A DNA stretch of 64,000 bases from Paenibacillus sp. SYP-B3998 (GTDB lineage Bacteria > Bacillota > Bacilli > Paenibacillales > NBRC-103111), in the NCBI RefSeq assembly GCF_010820665.1, contig NZ_JAAIKC010000002.1, forward strand, positions 372,001-436,000. The letters are read 5' to 3'. The notes beneath the pieces were generated by a model that was given only the letters and a program-made list of their open reading frames with translations, made no database searches and was not told where the DNA came from. This document shows, piece by piece, positions 36,789-45,386 of the stretch. A program made the position numbers and the translations under genes. Every line of letters begins with the position of its first letter. Position 1 is the stretch's first letter.

Positions 36789-37560
36789 TTCCGAGCTCCT
36801 CTCTGACTACTTTCTCAAGCTCATCGGTGAGAGCGTCCATAATTTTATTTTCCAGGAAATGAATGAGAGGGTCAGAGCTTACATGGGGCCTGGCCGCCTG
36901 AACAATGTATTCTTTTTTGACTCTGCCTGGCTGTGTGGCCATTACGATAACGCGATCGGATAACATAACCGCTTCACGAATGTTGTGTGTGATGAACAGA
37001 ATCGTTTTACGTGTTTTCAGCCAAATTTCTTCCAAATCCTTTAGCAAAATAAATCTGGTTTGCTCGTCTAATGCGGCAAAGGGTTCGTCCATCAATAAAA
37101 TGTCCGGGTCCATCACAAGCGCTCTGGCAATAGCAACCCTCTGCTTCATGCCGCCTGAAAGCTCATGCGGATAACGATCCATAAATTTGCGCAAATGGAC
37201 CGCTTTTATTTGCTCCTCCGCAAGTAGATATCGTTCTTTCTTCGATAACCCTGTCTGCTTTAAGCCAAAGGCTACATTATCTAATACAGTCAGCCATGGA
37301 AACAGCCCATGCTCTTGAAAAACCACGATGCGGTCTGGGCCTGGTGCTGTTACCTTCTCGCCATTCACTTCAATGCTTCCGATATCGGAGGATTCGAAAC
37401 CCGCAATTAGATTCAGCAACGTCGATTTCCCGCAGCCTGAAGGTCCGACTATGGAAACAAACTCCCCTTGCTGAATGGTTAGCGAGATTTGATCCAACGC
37501 TGTGTACACCCCACCCTTGCGCTGTGGAAAGACCTTGCTCACCTTATTAATCGTAATCAT
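36721..37560 (-). CDS. SsuB/TauB-like ABC ATPase
   Basis: The 279-aa ATPase shows Walker A GPSGCGKST, Q-loop VFQEHGLFPWLTVLDNVAFG, signature LSGGMKQRV, Walker B ILLMDEPFAALD and the switch region LFITHNIREAV. These are hallmarks of the nitrate/sulfonate/taurine importer ATPases. The C-terminal 30 residues extend over the ssuC start, so the 3' end is coding in two frames. It follows the Crp-type regulator by 27 bases. Confidence 0.92.
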   Translation of the reverse strand: MITINKVSKVFPQRKGGVYTALDQISLTIQQGEFVSIVGPSGCGKSTLLNLIAGFESSDIGSIEVNGEKVTAPGPDRIVVFQEHGLFPWLTVLDNVAFGLKQTGLSKKERYLLAEEQIKAVHLRKFMDRYPHELSGGMKQRVAIARALVMDPDILLMDEPFAALDEQTRFILLKDLEEIWLKTRKTILFITHNIREAVMLSDRVIVMATQPGRVKKEYIVQAARPHVSSDPLIHFLENKIMDALTDELEKVVREELGNEYSIKKNAISNSPADSVGVGI

Positions 37561-37587
37561 GTATGCACACTCCCAAGGGATTTCATG

Positions 37588-38253
37588 CTAAATACCAGAG
37601 AAGAACTGGGTAGGATCATAGATAACAATTTTCTTTTTGGCGTAATCGATAAGTCCTTTATCCCGCCATTTATTCAATGTTTCCGTAACCGTTTGTCGGC
37701 TACAACCAATCACATAGGACATTTCCTCATGACTTAGCTGGACCTGCACCTCAAACCTTTCGTCAGCTGGCTTGCCTAATTGCATGAGAAACCATGCAAG
37801 TCTCCAAGCAACAGGTCGACATATTAAAGTCTCAACCATTTTCTGCGTCTGGAGCAGCCGTCGCGCGCCGATTACCGCTAGCGAATAAGCAAACTCCGCA
37901 TTTGTTTTCGCTAATTCAAGAAATTTACGTGCGTCCAAGGTCATCAGTTGACTATCATTTAAACAACGTGCATACCTTTGGCGCTGGACATTCGTCAAAA
38001 GCTCCGCATTGCCAAAAACCTCTCCTTCATAACGAAGAAATAAGGTGATCCCTTGCCCTTCCTCCGAGGATTGAGAAATTTTAATTAACCCAGATTCCAC
38101 ATAATGGGCTCCGTTCGGGCTATCATTCTCTTGGAAGACGAACTCATTTTTCTTGTAGACTTGAGGCACCCCGTATCTTCGAAAGACATCAACGATCACT
38201 TCTTTCGAATCATCTTTATCCTGATGGTATATAAGCTCATTATTCAGACCCAT
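37588..38253 (-). CDS. Crp/Fnr-family transcriptional regulator
   Basis: The 221-aa regulator has an N-terminal cyclic-nucleotide-type sensor barrel (YKKNEFVFQENDSPNGAHYV, about residues 33-52) and a C-terminal winged helix with LSHEEMSYVIGCSRQTVTET (about residues 170-190). No Cys cluster of the FNR iron-sulfur type is seen. ATG 38253 has GAGGTG upstream; the longer frame is unsupported. As first gene of the minus-strand block with ssuBCA and the MBL hydrolase, it probably controls that operon. The 20-bp palindrome 74 bases upstream is a likely binding site for it. Confidence 0.9.
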   Translation of the reverse strand: MGLNNELIYHQDKDDSKEVIVDVFRRYGVPQVYKKNEFVFQENDSPNGAHYVESGLIKISQSSEEGQGITLFLRYEGEVFGNAELLTNVQRQRYARCLNDSQLMTLDARKFLELAKTNAEFAYSLAVIGARRLLQTQKMVETLICRPVAWRLAWFLMQLGKPADERFEVQVQLSHEEMSYVIGCSRQTVTETLNKWRDKGLIDYAKKKIVIYDPTQFFSGI

Positions 38254-38326
38254 AATGTTTTCACCTCTTTTTAAATACAAGTATTCCGATGAGTTATTAA
38301 AAATATAACACAATTAATAAGCTTAT

Positions 38327-38346
38327 AATGTCGGATATCCGACATT
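38327..38346. promoter_or_regulatory. Perfect 20-bp palindromic operator
   Basis: AATGTCGGATATCCGACATT is a perfect palindrome in the crp/ssu operon leader. Its place near the expected -35 region allows either activation or repression. Confidence 0.6.
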
Positions 38347-38452
38347 TTTATTTTTAAAATACGAACATATAAGCTGATACGGTTGAAGATTAGAACAAAT
38401 AGAGATGTCTGAAATATTACTTTGACAGGCATATAACTTTGCTTTATTCACT

Positions 38453-38662
38453 ATGTATTTCAGTCTCAAACGCTTAGAGCAGGAAGATAACATTACCTCC
38501 TATTGGGGCGATGAAACGCAAGGCGGACGAAGAAAATACTATCACCTCACGGACAAAGGAACTCAAACTTATACAGTCAATCGGAGCAACTGGGAATATG
38601 CCAAAAAATATTGGAACTCCTCATTTAAGGAAGGTGGAAGGAAGAATGAACAACCGACTTAA
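38453..38662 (+). pseudogene. Truncated PadR-family regulator
   Basis: The frame reads LKRLEQEDNITSYWGDETQG and GRRKYYHLTDKGTQTY. This is the wing and C-terminal helix of a PadR regulator (compare LYRLEEEGLI.SYW....GGRRRKYY.LT.KG). The N-terminal helix-turn-helix is missing and no ribosome site precedes it. It is the relic of an inactivated regulator. Confidence 0.7.
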
Positions 38663-38684
38663 GATGTATTTGGATGATGTTTAA
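38646..38684 (+). pseudogene. Start of a HAAS/DUF1700-type gene, truncated
   Basis: An ATG overlapping the end of the PadR fragment begins MNNRLKMYLDDV and stops. PadR genes are commonly followed by overlapping HAAS-domain membrane-protein genes that open in this way, so this is the stub of the partner. Confidence 0.4.
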
Positions 38685-38696
38685 ATCGATTCAAGT

Positions 38697-38931
38697 TCAT
38701 GACGGAAAGTTTTTCGGATTTATCAGGCATTTGTATGGATAACCTAACTTTGCTGCCATACACCAGTATTCAAGTAAGTGATACATTGTAAATTTCCGTG
38801 CTTTGTCTTCATATTCGGCAACTTGAACGATAGAATTAACTTCTTCTGGCGTTAATATGGATTGAAGGATGGATAGAATCGTGGTGTAATTATTGTATTG
38901 TTTATCCTGAAGCTTTATAAGTATATTCACT
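38697..38931 (-). pseudogene. IS4-type transposase N-terminal remnant (second copy)
   Basis: The minus strand encodes ILSILQSILTPEEVNSIVQV then AEYEDKARKFTMYHLLEYW. This matches FTKLVQTLLTEEDVKQILQT and NYKDTARKFTASQLLLFF of the neighbouring fragment. It is a diverged second copy of the same N-terminal (DUF4372-like) domain; no catalytic part follows. Confidence 0.65.
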
Positions 38932-39395
38932 TTAAGTGGACAAATTGGCGCGTCCTCCATAAAACAAAGCCCAAGGCAACCGTGTTTTCCCTACGGTAAT
39001 GGTCGTCGAATCATAAGTAAAAGGTTCTTAGAGATACCTAGATGGCGTTTGGTTGTACGATTGCATTTGAATAGAAGCCTATGAAACAACTGCTTAAAGA
39101 GCTCATAAAGCACCTCACTCGCATTGGAAGAAAAAGAGGAGAAGCGAACAGGAATCAGACCGCTCAATATCGCTTTCCCGACACCCGATCGATAGCTATC
39201 CCATTCCCCCAGAGCAGCATGCATAAAAAATAATAGTAGTTGGCTGGCTGTAAACTTCCTAGCGGTATCTTTGTAATTCAATGTTTGCAAAATTTGTTTC
39301 ACATCTTCTTCTGTCAATAAGGTTTGAACTAGCTTGGTAAACGTGATAGACTTTTTCAAGAGGTCGCCTCTCTCAAATCGTATTGTGTGGTGCAA
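38932..39395 (-). pseudogene. IS4-family transposase fragment with frameshift
   Basis: The N-terminal domain (LLTEEDVKQILQTLNYKDTA onward) runs 39395 to about 39000. The frame then shifts and continues as YDSTTITVGKTRLPWALFYG, the first catalytic Asp region (DSTT) of IS4 transposases, then stops. The rest of the transposase is absent. No inverted repeats were identified. Confidence 0.75.
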
Positions 39396-39675
39396 ACGAT
39401 TTTACAGAAAGAGCGGCCTTTTCAATATATTTCTAACTTATTTTGGTTAATCAACAGACGTGACCATGAACATTAGAATTTGAGATCAACCTGCTCCATG
39501 CGCTAAGGTCTGCGCTAGATCTTGAGCTTGATCGAGACCATACTCAATCGGTATGAATTTATCGAGCTGCAAGTCCTGTGATTGATAGTGTTAAGATGGA
39601 ATATCTCGAAGGAAAAAAGATAGACCTGACTAAATAAAGCCAACGACAGACCCTCCTAGGAGTTGACATCATACT
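39396..39675. other. Intergenic region upstream of the Btr-like gene
   Basis: No intact gene. A short frame near 39560-39635 reads SPVIDSVKMEYLEGKKIDLT and stops; it looks like the tail of a lost gene but cannot be assigned. The right end is the leader of the regulator gene. Confidence 0.4.
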
Positions 39676-41457
39676 ATGATTGTGGAAAATCACCTTATAC
39701 TTTGGAATCATGTATCGCTGAAAATAGTTGATGTGCAGCGGACCGAGCTGCCGATTGGCGAGTATTTGCACACATCCCAGCTTTCGTCGAGTGCTCTATT
39801 ATACACGATAAAAGGTCGTGCTCGGCTCCTGCTGGACGGGGATGAGCACCATGTGGAGAATGGATATGTTTGTCACTCCGGCAAAGGCACAGTTCTTACT
39901 ATCATGGACATCACCGACCATTTTGAATATTATATCATTCAGTATAAGGCCTCTCTACCGCTGCCGTGCAGCCAAGATCTGCTTCAATTGCTGGCTCGCA
40001 CGGAACCGTTTGAGATCCAATATGGTTTTGTGGTCAGTCATGCTGCTCCGCTACTCATCTCCTTGTCCCGTATGGAGCGGGAATGGGACCAGCCGGAAGC
40101 GATGGCGAAGCTGCAGGTGAAATCGTTATTTTATCAGTTCATTTGCGAGCTGATGGGACAACTGCAGCACCGGCGATTGGAGCAAGCTTCACCGGATATG
40201 GTACTGCAGGCTGTCAGATATATGGATGAACACTATTCCGAACCGATCACAGCAGACACACTTGCAACGCTATTGAATTGCAGCTCTCGGACAATGCAGC
40301 GGATGTTCAACAAGCGGCTGGCTCTTGGGCCAATTGACTACCTGATGCAGATCCGTATAGACAAGGCCAAGGAATTACTTTGTCGTACGAATGCAGGGCT
40401 CAAGAATATCGCCGAAGCAGTCGGTTATGTGGATAGCTACTATTTCAGCCGATTATTTAAGCGTTACACGGGCGTTTCTCCAAGCACATATCGAGAATCG
40501 ATGCATCAAGCCAGAGGTGATGAACCGGAGAATGTTACTGTAATCGCGCCTAAGCTGGAAACAGTTAGCAGCGAAAAGAAAGCGGCGTCAGATCCACAGG
40601 ATGCTGCTTTCCGTCGCTCATTGCGGACGATCATTCATCTTAAAGGCGAGCTGCTGCTCCAGCGGCAGCCTGAGAAAATTGCTGTGCTGGATCCCCAGTT
40701 TATGGACCATATGCTGGCTCTAGGTGAACAGCCGGCTGGTAGCGTCATGGTAACCGGAGATCTTAGTAGCTTTCCTGAGTATCTGATCGGCAGGCTCCGT
40801 GCGGTCCAGGCCTTGGGAACGATGGATGAACCCGATCTGGAAGCACTGCGTGCTTTGGCGCCCGATCTGATCATCTGTACCGAGTTCCAGAAGAACATTT
40901 ATGGAAGCCTCACGCATATAGCGCCGACCATCATGCTCGAGCGAAATCGCGATTGGAGAGAAACATTGCGAACCATCGGGCGGATTATGGGCAAGAAACT
41001 TGAGGCGGAACAGGTCATACAGCAGTATAAACGCAAAATCAGTGGGCTGAAATCGCTACTTGCAGCCAAGCTGCATGGGCAGTCGGTAACGATGATCCGG
41101 CCGCGGGACAATACCATTAGACTGCATACATGTGCTCATCGTACGGCGGCGATTCTATACAGCGATCTGGGGCTGCATCCGCCGAAGCTAGCGGTTGACC
41201 GCAAAAGGACCAGTTCAATGATATCTTTGGAGGGGTTGCCGGAGCTGGATGCAGACCATTATTTCATATTGACCGACAACAAATTTAAAGCTTGGTCGGA
41301 TGAGATCCAGACCACGACTACATGGAAAAGTCTGCGCGCCGTGCAGCAGCATCATGTTTATCACGCCAAAGCGAGCATTTGGATTGCTTATTACGGCCCT
41401 ATCGCGATGAATCAGGTGGTCGATCAAGTGACGGAAGTTTTCTTGGATGCAAAATGA
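39676..41457 (+). CDS. AraC-family regulator fused to siderophore-binding domain (Btr-like)
   Basis: The 593-aa protein has an AraC-type sensor barrel (about residues 1-165) and a double helix-turn-helix (ITADTLATLLNCSSRTMQRM, then IAEAVGYVDSYYFSRLFKRY and TGVSPSTYRES). It ends in a complete FecB/FhuD-type binding domain (about residues 312-593). This matches B. subtilis Btr, which senses ferric bacillibactin inside the cell and activates feuABC. The binding domain is clearly homologous to the lipoprotein encoded next. A DNA-bound sensor and an extracellular binder of the same ligand are thus made side by side. A strong terminator follows, so the next gene has its own promoter. Confidence 0.9.
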   Translation: MIVENHLILWNHVSLKIVDVQRTELPIGEYLHTSQLSSSALLYTIKGRARLLLDGDEHHVENGYVCHSGKGTVLTIMDITDHFEYYIIQYKASLPLPCSQDLLQLLARTEPFEIQYGFVVSHAAPLLISLSRMEREWDQPEAMAKLQVKSLFYQFICELMGQLQHRRLEQASPDMVLQAVRYMDEHYSEPITADTLATLLNCSSRTMQRMFNKRLALGPIDYLMQIRIDKAKELLCRTNAGLKNIAEAVGYVDSYYFSRLFKRYTGVSPSTYRESMHQARGDEPENVTVIAPKLETVSSEKKAASDPQDAAFRRSLRTIIHLKGELLLQRQPEKIAVLDPQFMDHMLALGEQPAGSVMVTGDLSSFPEYLIGRLRAVQALGTMDEPDLEALRALAPDLIICTEFQKNIYGSLTHIAPTIMLERNRDWRETLRTIGRIMGKKLEAEQVIQQYKRKISGLKSLLAAKLHGQSVTMIRPRDNTIRLHTCAHRTAAILYSDLGLHPPKLAVDRKRTSSMISLEGLPELDADHYFILTDNKFKAWSDEIQTTTTWKSLRAVQQHHVYHAKASIWIAYYGPIAMNQVVDQVTEVFLDAK

Positions 41458-41471
41458 TCCATTTCTTATAC

Positions 41472-41518
41472 AAACACTGTTGGTTCCGGATCCGCCGATC
41501 CGAGCAACAGTGTTTTTG
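41472..41518 (+). terminator. Terminator after the Btr-like gene
   Basis: AAACACTGTTG and CAACAGTGTTT form a perfect 11-bp stem with an inner CGGATC/GATCCG stem, followed by TTTTTG. Confidence 0.85.
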
Positions 41519-41598
41519 TGTCGCCACAATCCATGGATATTGGCGCAAATATCCATTGAAGATAACGGAACGAGTCGTTATAGTGTTGTAAGTGATGA

Positions 41599-41613
41599 TG
41601 AGTTTCATTCTCA
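41599..41613. promoter_or_regulatory. Possible Fur box before the siderophore-binding lipoprotein
   Basis: TGAGTTTCATTCTCA matches TGATAATNATTATCA at 10 of 14 positions, about 30 bases before the start codon. Confidence 0.4.
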
Positions 41614-41642
41614 ATAAGAAAAAAGTGGAGGAATTATATAAT

Positions 41643-42656
41643 ATGTATCCAAAAATCAAGTTTGTATGGACCATTAGCCTGTTAGTAAGTTTGGTTATGT
41701 TTCTGGGCGCATGCTCAGACAGCTCAAATCAAGGTAACAATAACGCTGGGGTAGGAACGACGAATCAAGCTCAAGCCAAAAATAATGAGTCCGTAAACAG
41801 CAACTCCGTAGTGAAGCCCGTCCTCGCAGCACCGGCTACTATCCAGCATCTGAAGGGTGAAATGACGTTTGAGAACGTACCAAAAAAAATTGTCGTGTTG
41901 GACGTTCAGTACGCGGATCAAATGCTGGCGCTGGGCATTAAGCCGGCGGGCAGCGTAGTAGCCGAAACCGACAACGGACTCCCTCCATATTTGGGTGATA
42001 AGATGGGCAATATCCCGTTACTTGGAACATATTTGGAACCGAATCTGGAAGGAATCATTGCAATAGAACCGGATCTCATCATCGCTACGGATTACCATAA
42101 TAAGATATACGAAAATTTAGTGAAAATCGCACCGACGATTATACTACAGCGCAATGAGGATTGGCAGACCGTACTGTTGAAGTTTGGGCAAATCTTGAAT
42201 AAGCAACAAGAGGCACAGGAGATGGTTAATGGTTACAAACAAAAAATAAGCGATCTAAAAACTGCATTGGCAAATAAAATGAAGGGCCAAACGGTTGCCT
42301 TGATCCGGCCTAGAGATAAAATGATTCGTCTCCAAACGACATCACATCGAACTTCACAGATTCTGTACGACGATCTGGGCCTGACTCCACCCCAAATGGC
42401 AATCAACGGTAAGGATACAAGTGTAATGATTTCACTTGAAGTTATCCCAGAATTGGCTGCCGATCATATGTTTCTGCTTCAGGACGATACGAATTTGGAG
42501 CTAACGACTAAATTTCAGGACACTTCGATCTGGAAAAATCTGAAGGCGGTTAAGGACAACCATGTATATGTGGAAAACACGGCGCAGTGGATCGGTTATT
42601 ATGGACCTATTGCCATCAATTTAATTGTCGATCAGATCGCTGATGCGCTCAAATAA
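41643..42656 (+). CDS. Ferric-siderophore-binding lipoprotein (FeuA/YfiY-like)
   Basis: The 337-aa lipoprotein has a signal peptide and lipobox (LGAC, Cys22), an Asn/Ser linker and the TroA/FecB-type iron-siderophore binding fold: VPKKIVVLDVQYADQMLALG, GTYLEPNLEGIIAIEPDLII and IAPTIILQRNEDWQTVLLKF. A closing HVYVENTAQWIGYYGPIAIN follows. It aligns closely over its full length with the C-terminal domain of the Btr-like regulator upstream (roughly half identical by eye). ATG 41643 has GGAGG at a good distance; the longer frame is unsupported. No permease genes lie nearby, so it must use a transporter encoded elsewhere. Confidence 0.9.
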   Translation: MYPKIKFVWTISLLVSLVMFLGACSDSSNQGNNNAGVGTTNQAQAKNNESVNSNSVVKPVLAAPATIQHLKGEMTFENVPKKIVVLDVQYADQMLALGIKPAGSVVAETDNGLPPYLGDKMGNIPLLGTYLEPNLEGIIAIEPDLIIATDYHNKIYENLVKIAPTIILQRNEDWQTVLLKFGQILNKQQEAQEMVNGYKQKISDLKTALANKMKGQTVALIRPRDKMIRLQTTSHRTSQILYDDLGLTPPQMAINGKDTSVMISLEVIPELAADHMFLLQDDTNLELTTKFQDTSIWKNLKAVKDNHVYVENTAQWIGYYGPIAINLIVDQIADALK

Positions 42657-42693
42657 ATCCTTTTGAACAGAGAATAATAGGGGGTTTTTGTGT

Positions 42694-43455
42694 ATGAACA
42701 AGCAGTCGCGGCTCGCGCTGGATGAATGGGATTACTTGAGCCGACATTTTGGCTTGTGTGAATATGTTGCAACCCGTCCTGTTTATTCGGTGAGAGCTTT
42801 GGACTTGCTCGACGTGGAGATGTGCTCCGATTATCTGGACCGGCTGACAGTGCTTCTACAGTCCCCGTCGAGGACGATCACAGCTTCGCAGTTTTTTAAA
42901 AGGTACGCCACCTTAACCGCTGTTCCGCTGCTGTACGCCATGACAGTGTACAACAAGGGATTGGATTTATCTGCCGAAAATTGCTCTCTTGAATCTTCAC
43001 CGGGTCACTCCTGGCTGGAGTATGTCAGTCTTGCCGATATTGATGCTGTAATGCCCGAAGCTAGCGAACGGCATATTTGGCGCAATACGGTTATTCTAGC
43101 TCTTTTTGCCGGGAATATAGGGAAATTAATAGCGGTCATATCTAGAGTGGCCAACGTACCAAAATCGATATTATGGGAAAATGTTGCGGTTCGTGTGTTC
43201 TCACTATACGAGAAAAGAATCGGGGTAACGGGTGAACAGCAAGAGCATTCCCGAGCAGACTTTCAGTATCTGATTTATCAGGCTCCTGGTGCTTTATTCG
43301 GGGAAAAACAAAACCCGTTAAGCCGCTTTTATAGCAAACCGACATTCTCATCAGTTTCTAATACGCCTATGCGGGTTCGCAAAACCTGCTGCTTCTACTA
43401 TGAGGTCTCCAGTGTCGAAGAATACTGTTCCAACTGCCCGAAGTTGAGGAGCTAA
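42694..43455 (+). CDS. FhuF-like siderophore-iron reductase
   Basis: The 253-aa protein resembles FhuF/IucA-IucC-C-terminal-like ferric reductases that free iron from imported siderophores in the cytoplasm. The mark is the C-terminal cysteine cluster CCFYYEVSSVEEYCSNC (Cys232, 233, 245, 248), expected to hold a [2Fe-2S] cluster. E. coli FhuF has ten residues between the second and third Cys, whereas here there are eleven. AGGGGG precedes ATG 42694 and the gap after the lipoprotein is 37 bases, so they form an operon. The N-terminal part is poorly conserved and was not assigned by motif. Confidence 0.8.
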   Translation: MNKQSRLALDEWDYLSRHFGLCEYVATRPVYSVRALDLLDVEMCSDYLDRLTVLLQSPSRTITASQFFKRYATLTAVPLLYAMTVYNKGLDLSAENCSLESSPGHSWLEYVSLADIDAVMPEASERHIWRNTVILALFAGNIGKLIAVISRVANVPKSILWENVAVRVFSLYEKRIGVTGEQQEHSRADFQYLIYQAPGALFGEKQNPLSRFYSKPTFSSVSNTPMRVRKTCCFYYEVSSVEEYCSNCPKLRS

Positions 43456-43591
43456 GGGATACGAGTGTTGTTCTTCCAATAAGAGCATAAGCATTAAAAA
43501 CTAGCGTCTCCCAGCTCCCCGGGCGGCGCTTTATCTGCTGTTGATTTCTTAATCTTTTTGTTTCAAAGCAGTTGAACAGGTAGCCCACGTC

Positions 43592-44698
43592 TTACCCTTG
43601 GGCTGTCTTTCCCCTCCACTCCCCCACCTGAAAATTTCCCAATCGCGGAAGCTTAATGAAAAATTTAAACCATCCTTCTCTATACTCTAGACCCATTTGT
43701 CCCCCATGTAGCTCTATAATATTTTGGGCTATGGATAACCCTAAACCTGATCCTTGTGAGTTAAAATAATCATTTCGCGAAGGCTCTGCTTTATAGAAAC
43801 GTTCAAATAACCGCAGCTCCTGCTCTCTCGATATCGGTTCGCCCTGGTTCTCCACCGCGATATAAATATGATCTTTCTCCTCCGCAAGCATGATAACAAT
43901 TTCACCAGGCTTGAAGGAAAACTTCAAGGCATTCATGAGTAAATTATCGATGGTACGAACAAATTTTTCTACGTCTACCATTCCATATACCTGCTTAAAT
44001 TCCCATAATTTTTCGATTTTTAACGCATGCTCATGTGCAATTGGCTCGAACTCCATCATGATTTGCTCTAATAATCCGCTTAAATCTACCCTTCGAAAAG
44101 ACAATTGCGCAGCGCCGCTTGTCAGACGGGTATATTCAAATAAATCATCTATGAGTTTTTTCAATTGCTGCGTTTTGTTAAACGTATTGTTTACATAGCG
44201 TTTATGCTCTTCAAGATTTTGATAGTCATCATTTTTCATCAAATTCAGATATCCGATCATACTTGTCAGCGGTGTTCGCAAATCATGAGAAACATTCGTA
44301 ATAAGCTCCATTTTCGATATTTCAATTTGCCTTTCGCGCTGCATCATTAGCTGCAATTGTTCAGCCATATAATTAATGTTCTGAGCGATAACCCCCAGCT
44401 CGTCTTGACTTGTTATCGGCACTCGACAGTCCAAATTGCCACTTGCAATGGACATTAAGCCGTCGGATAATGTTTTTAAATACCGGACAATCGGCCGTGT
44501 AAGTAAAAAAAAGAAGAATACAAACACAATCACAAGATACAATAAACCCGTACCTTTAGACCCCGTAAGAATCTTTAGCGTATTGTCGATCATAAATGTA
44601 ACAAGCACCGCAAGGATGAAACTGAGAAGAGCTAGCCAAAACAATCTTCCCCGAATATTCTTGTTCCAGTTCAGTACCGAAAAGAGGTTTTTATTCAA
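43592..44698 (-). CDS. Sensor histidine kinase (VanS/WalK-like architecture)
   Basis: The protein (about 368 aa) has two membrane helices (LFWLALLSFILAVLVTFMI and LLYLVIVFVFFFFLLT), with only a short loop outside. They are followed by a HAMP domain (SGNLDCRVPITSQDELGVIA), the phosphoacceptor helix (ITNVSHDLRTPLTSMIGYLN) and an ATPase domain with NNLLMNALKF (N box) and QGSGLGLSIAQNII (G box). The upstream regulator ends within ATTGAATAA, and TTG 44698 starts the kinase inside it; no better start exists. The tiny sensor loop points to sensing within the membrane, as in LiaS- or VanS-type kinases. Confidence 0.92.
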   Translation of the reverse strand: MNKNLFSVLNWNKNIRGRLFWLALLSFILAVLVTFMIDNTLKILTGSKGTGLLYLVIVFVFFFFLLTRPIVRYLKTLSDGLMSIASGNLDCRVPITSQDELGVIAQNINYMAEQLQLMMQRERQIEISKMELITNVSHDLRTPLTSMIGYLNLMKNDDYQNLEEHKRYVNNTFNKTQQLKKLIDDLFEYTRLTSGAAQLSFRRVDLSGLLEQIMMEFEPIAHEHALKIEKLWEFKQVYGMVDVEKFVRTIDNLLMNALKFSFKPGEIVIMLAEEKDHIYIAVENQGEPISREQELRLFERFYKAEPSRNDYFNSQGSGLGLSIAQNIIELHGGQMGLEYREGWFKFFIKLPRLGNFQVGEWRGKTAQG

Positions 44699-45386
44699 TT
44701 TTATATCCCACTCCCCACACCGTTTTGATGTACTGAGGTTCACGTGGATTATCTTCAATCTTCTCGCGAATATTACGAATATGAACCATTACCGTATTAT
44801 CTGATAAAAATTTATCTTCTTTCCATACGCTTTGATAAATTTTTTGTATATTAAAAACTTGCCCACGGTGGCTTGCCATCAGCTCCAGAATGGAAAACTC
44901 AAGTGGAGTTAATGATATTTCCTTCCCCCTCGCAGTAACAAGATGGCGCTTTTTATCGATGATCAAACCTTCAATTTCAATCACTGACTTATCTGTGCCC
45001 TTGCCTCCACTAACTGCTGCCAACGTCTGCCTGCGAAGCTGCGCTCTGACTCTGGCAATTAGCTCCAACGGATTGAACGGTTTTGCCACGTAGTCGTCAG
45101 CGCCTGTCGTTAACCCCGTAATTTTATCAATGTCTTCACTCTTGGCCGATAACATAATGATAGGGGCGCTAGTCATTTCCCTGATTTTAAAACAAGCTTT
45201 AATTCCGTCCATCACCGGCATCATAACATCCAAAATGATGAGATCGACGGCTTCTCTGCCAATGAGTTCCAATGCTTGTGCACCGTTCTCAGCCTCATGT
45301 ACGCGGTAACCTTCATTTTGCAAGTAAATGCGGATGACATCCCGAATCTCCAAATCGTCATCGGTTACTAACACAGTCTGGGTCAT
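44691..45386 (-). CDS. OmpR-family response regulator
   Basis: The 231-aa regulator has a receiver domain (VTDDDLEIRDV, phospho-Asp in LIILDVMMPVMDGI, Lys in DYVAKPFNPLEL) and a C-terminal winged helix (LTPLEFSILELMASHRGQVF, NTVMVHIRNIREKIED, VWGVGYKI). AAGGAGG precedes ATG 45386. Its start overlaps the DedA stop as ATGA and its end overlaps the kinase start. The four genes here form one tightly packed operon. Confidence 0.94.
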   Translation of the reverse strand: MTQTVLVTDDDLEIRDVIRIYLQNEGYRVHEAENGAQALELIGREAVDLIILDVMMPVMDGIKACFKIREMTSAPIIMLSAKSEDIDKITGLTTGADDYVAKPFNPLELIARVRAQLRRQTLAAVSGGKGTDKSVIEIEGLIIDKKRHLVTARGKEISLTPLEFSILELMASHRGQVFNIQKIYQSVWKEDKFLSDNTVMVHIRNIREKIEDNPREPQYIKTVWGVGYKIE

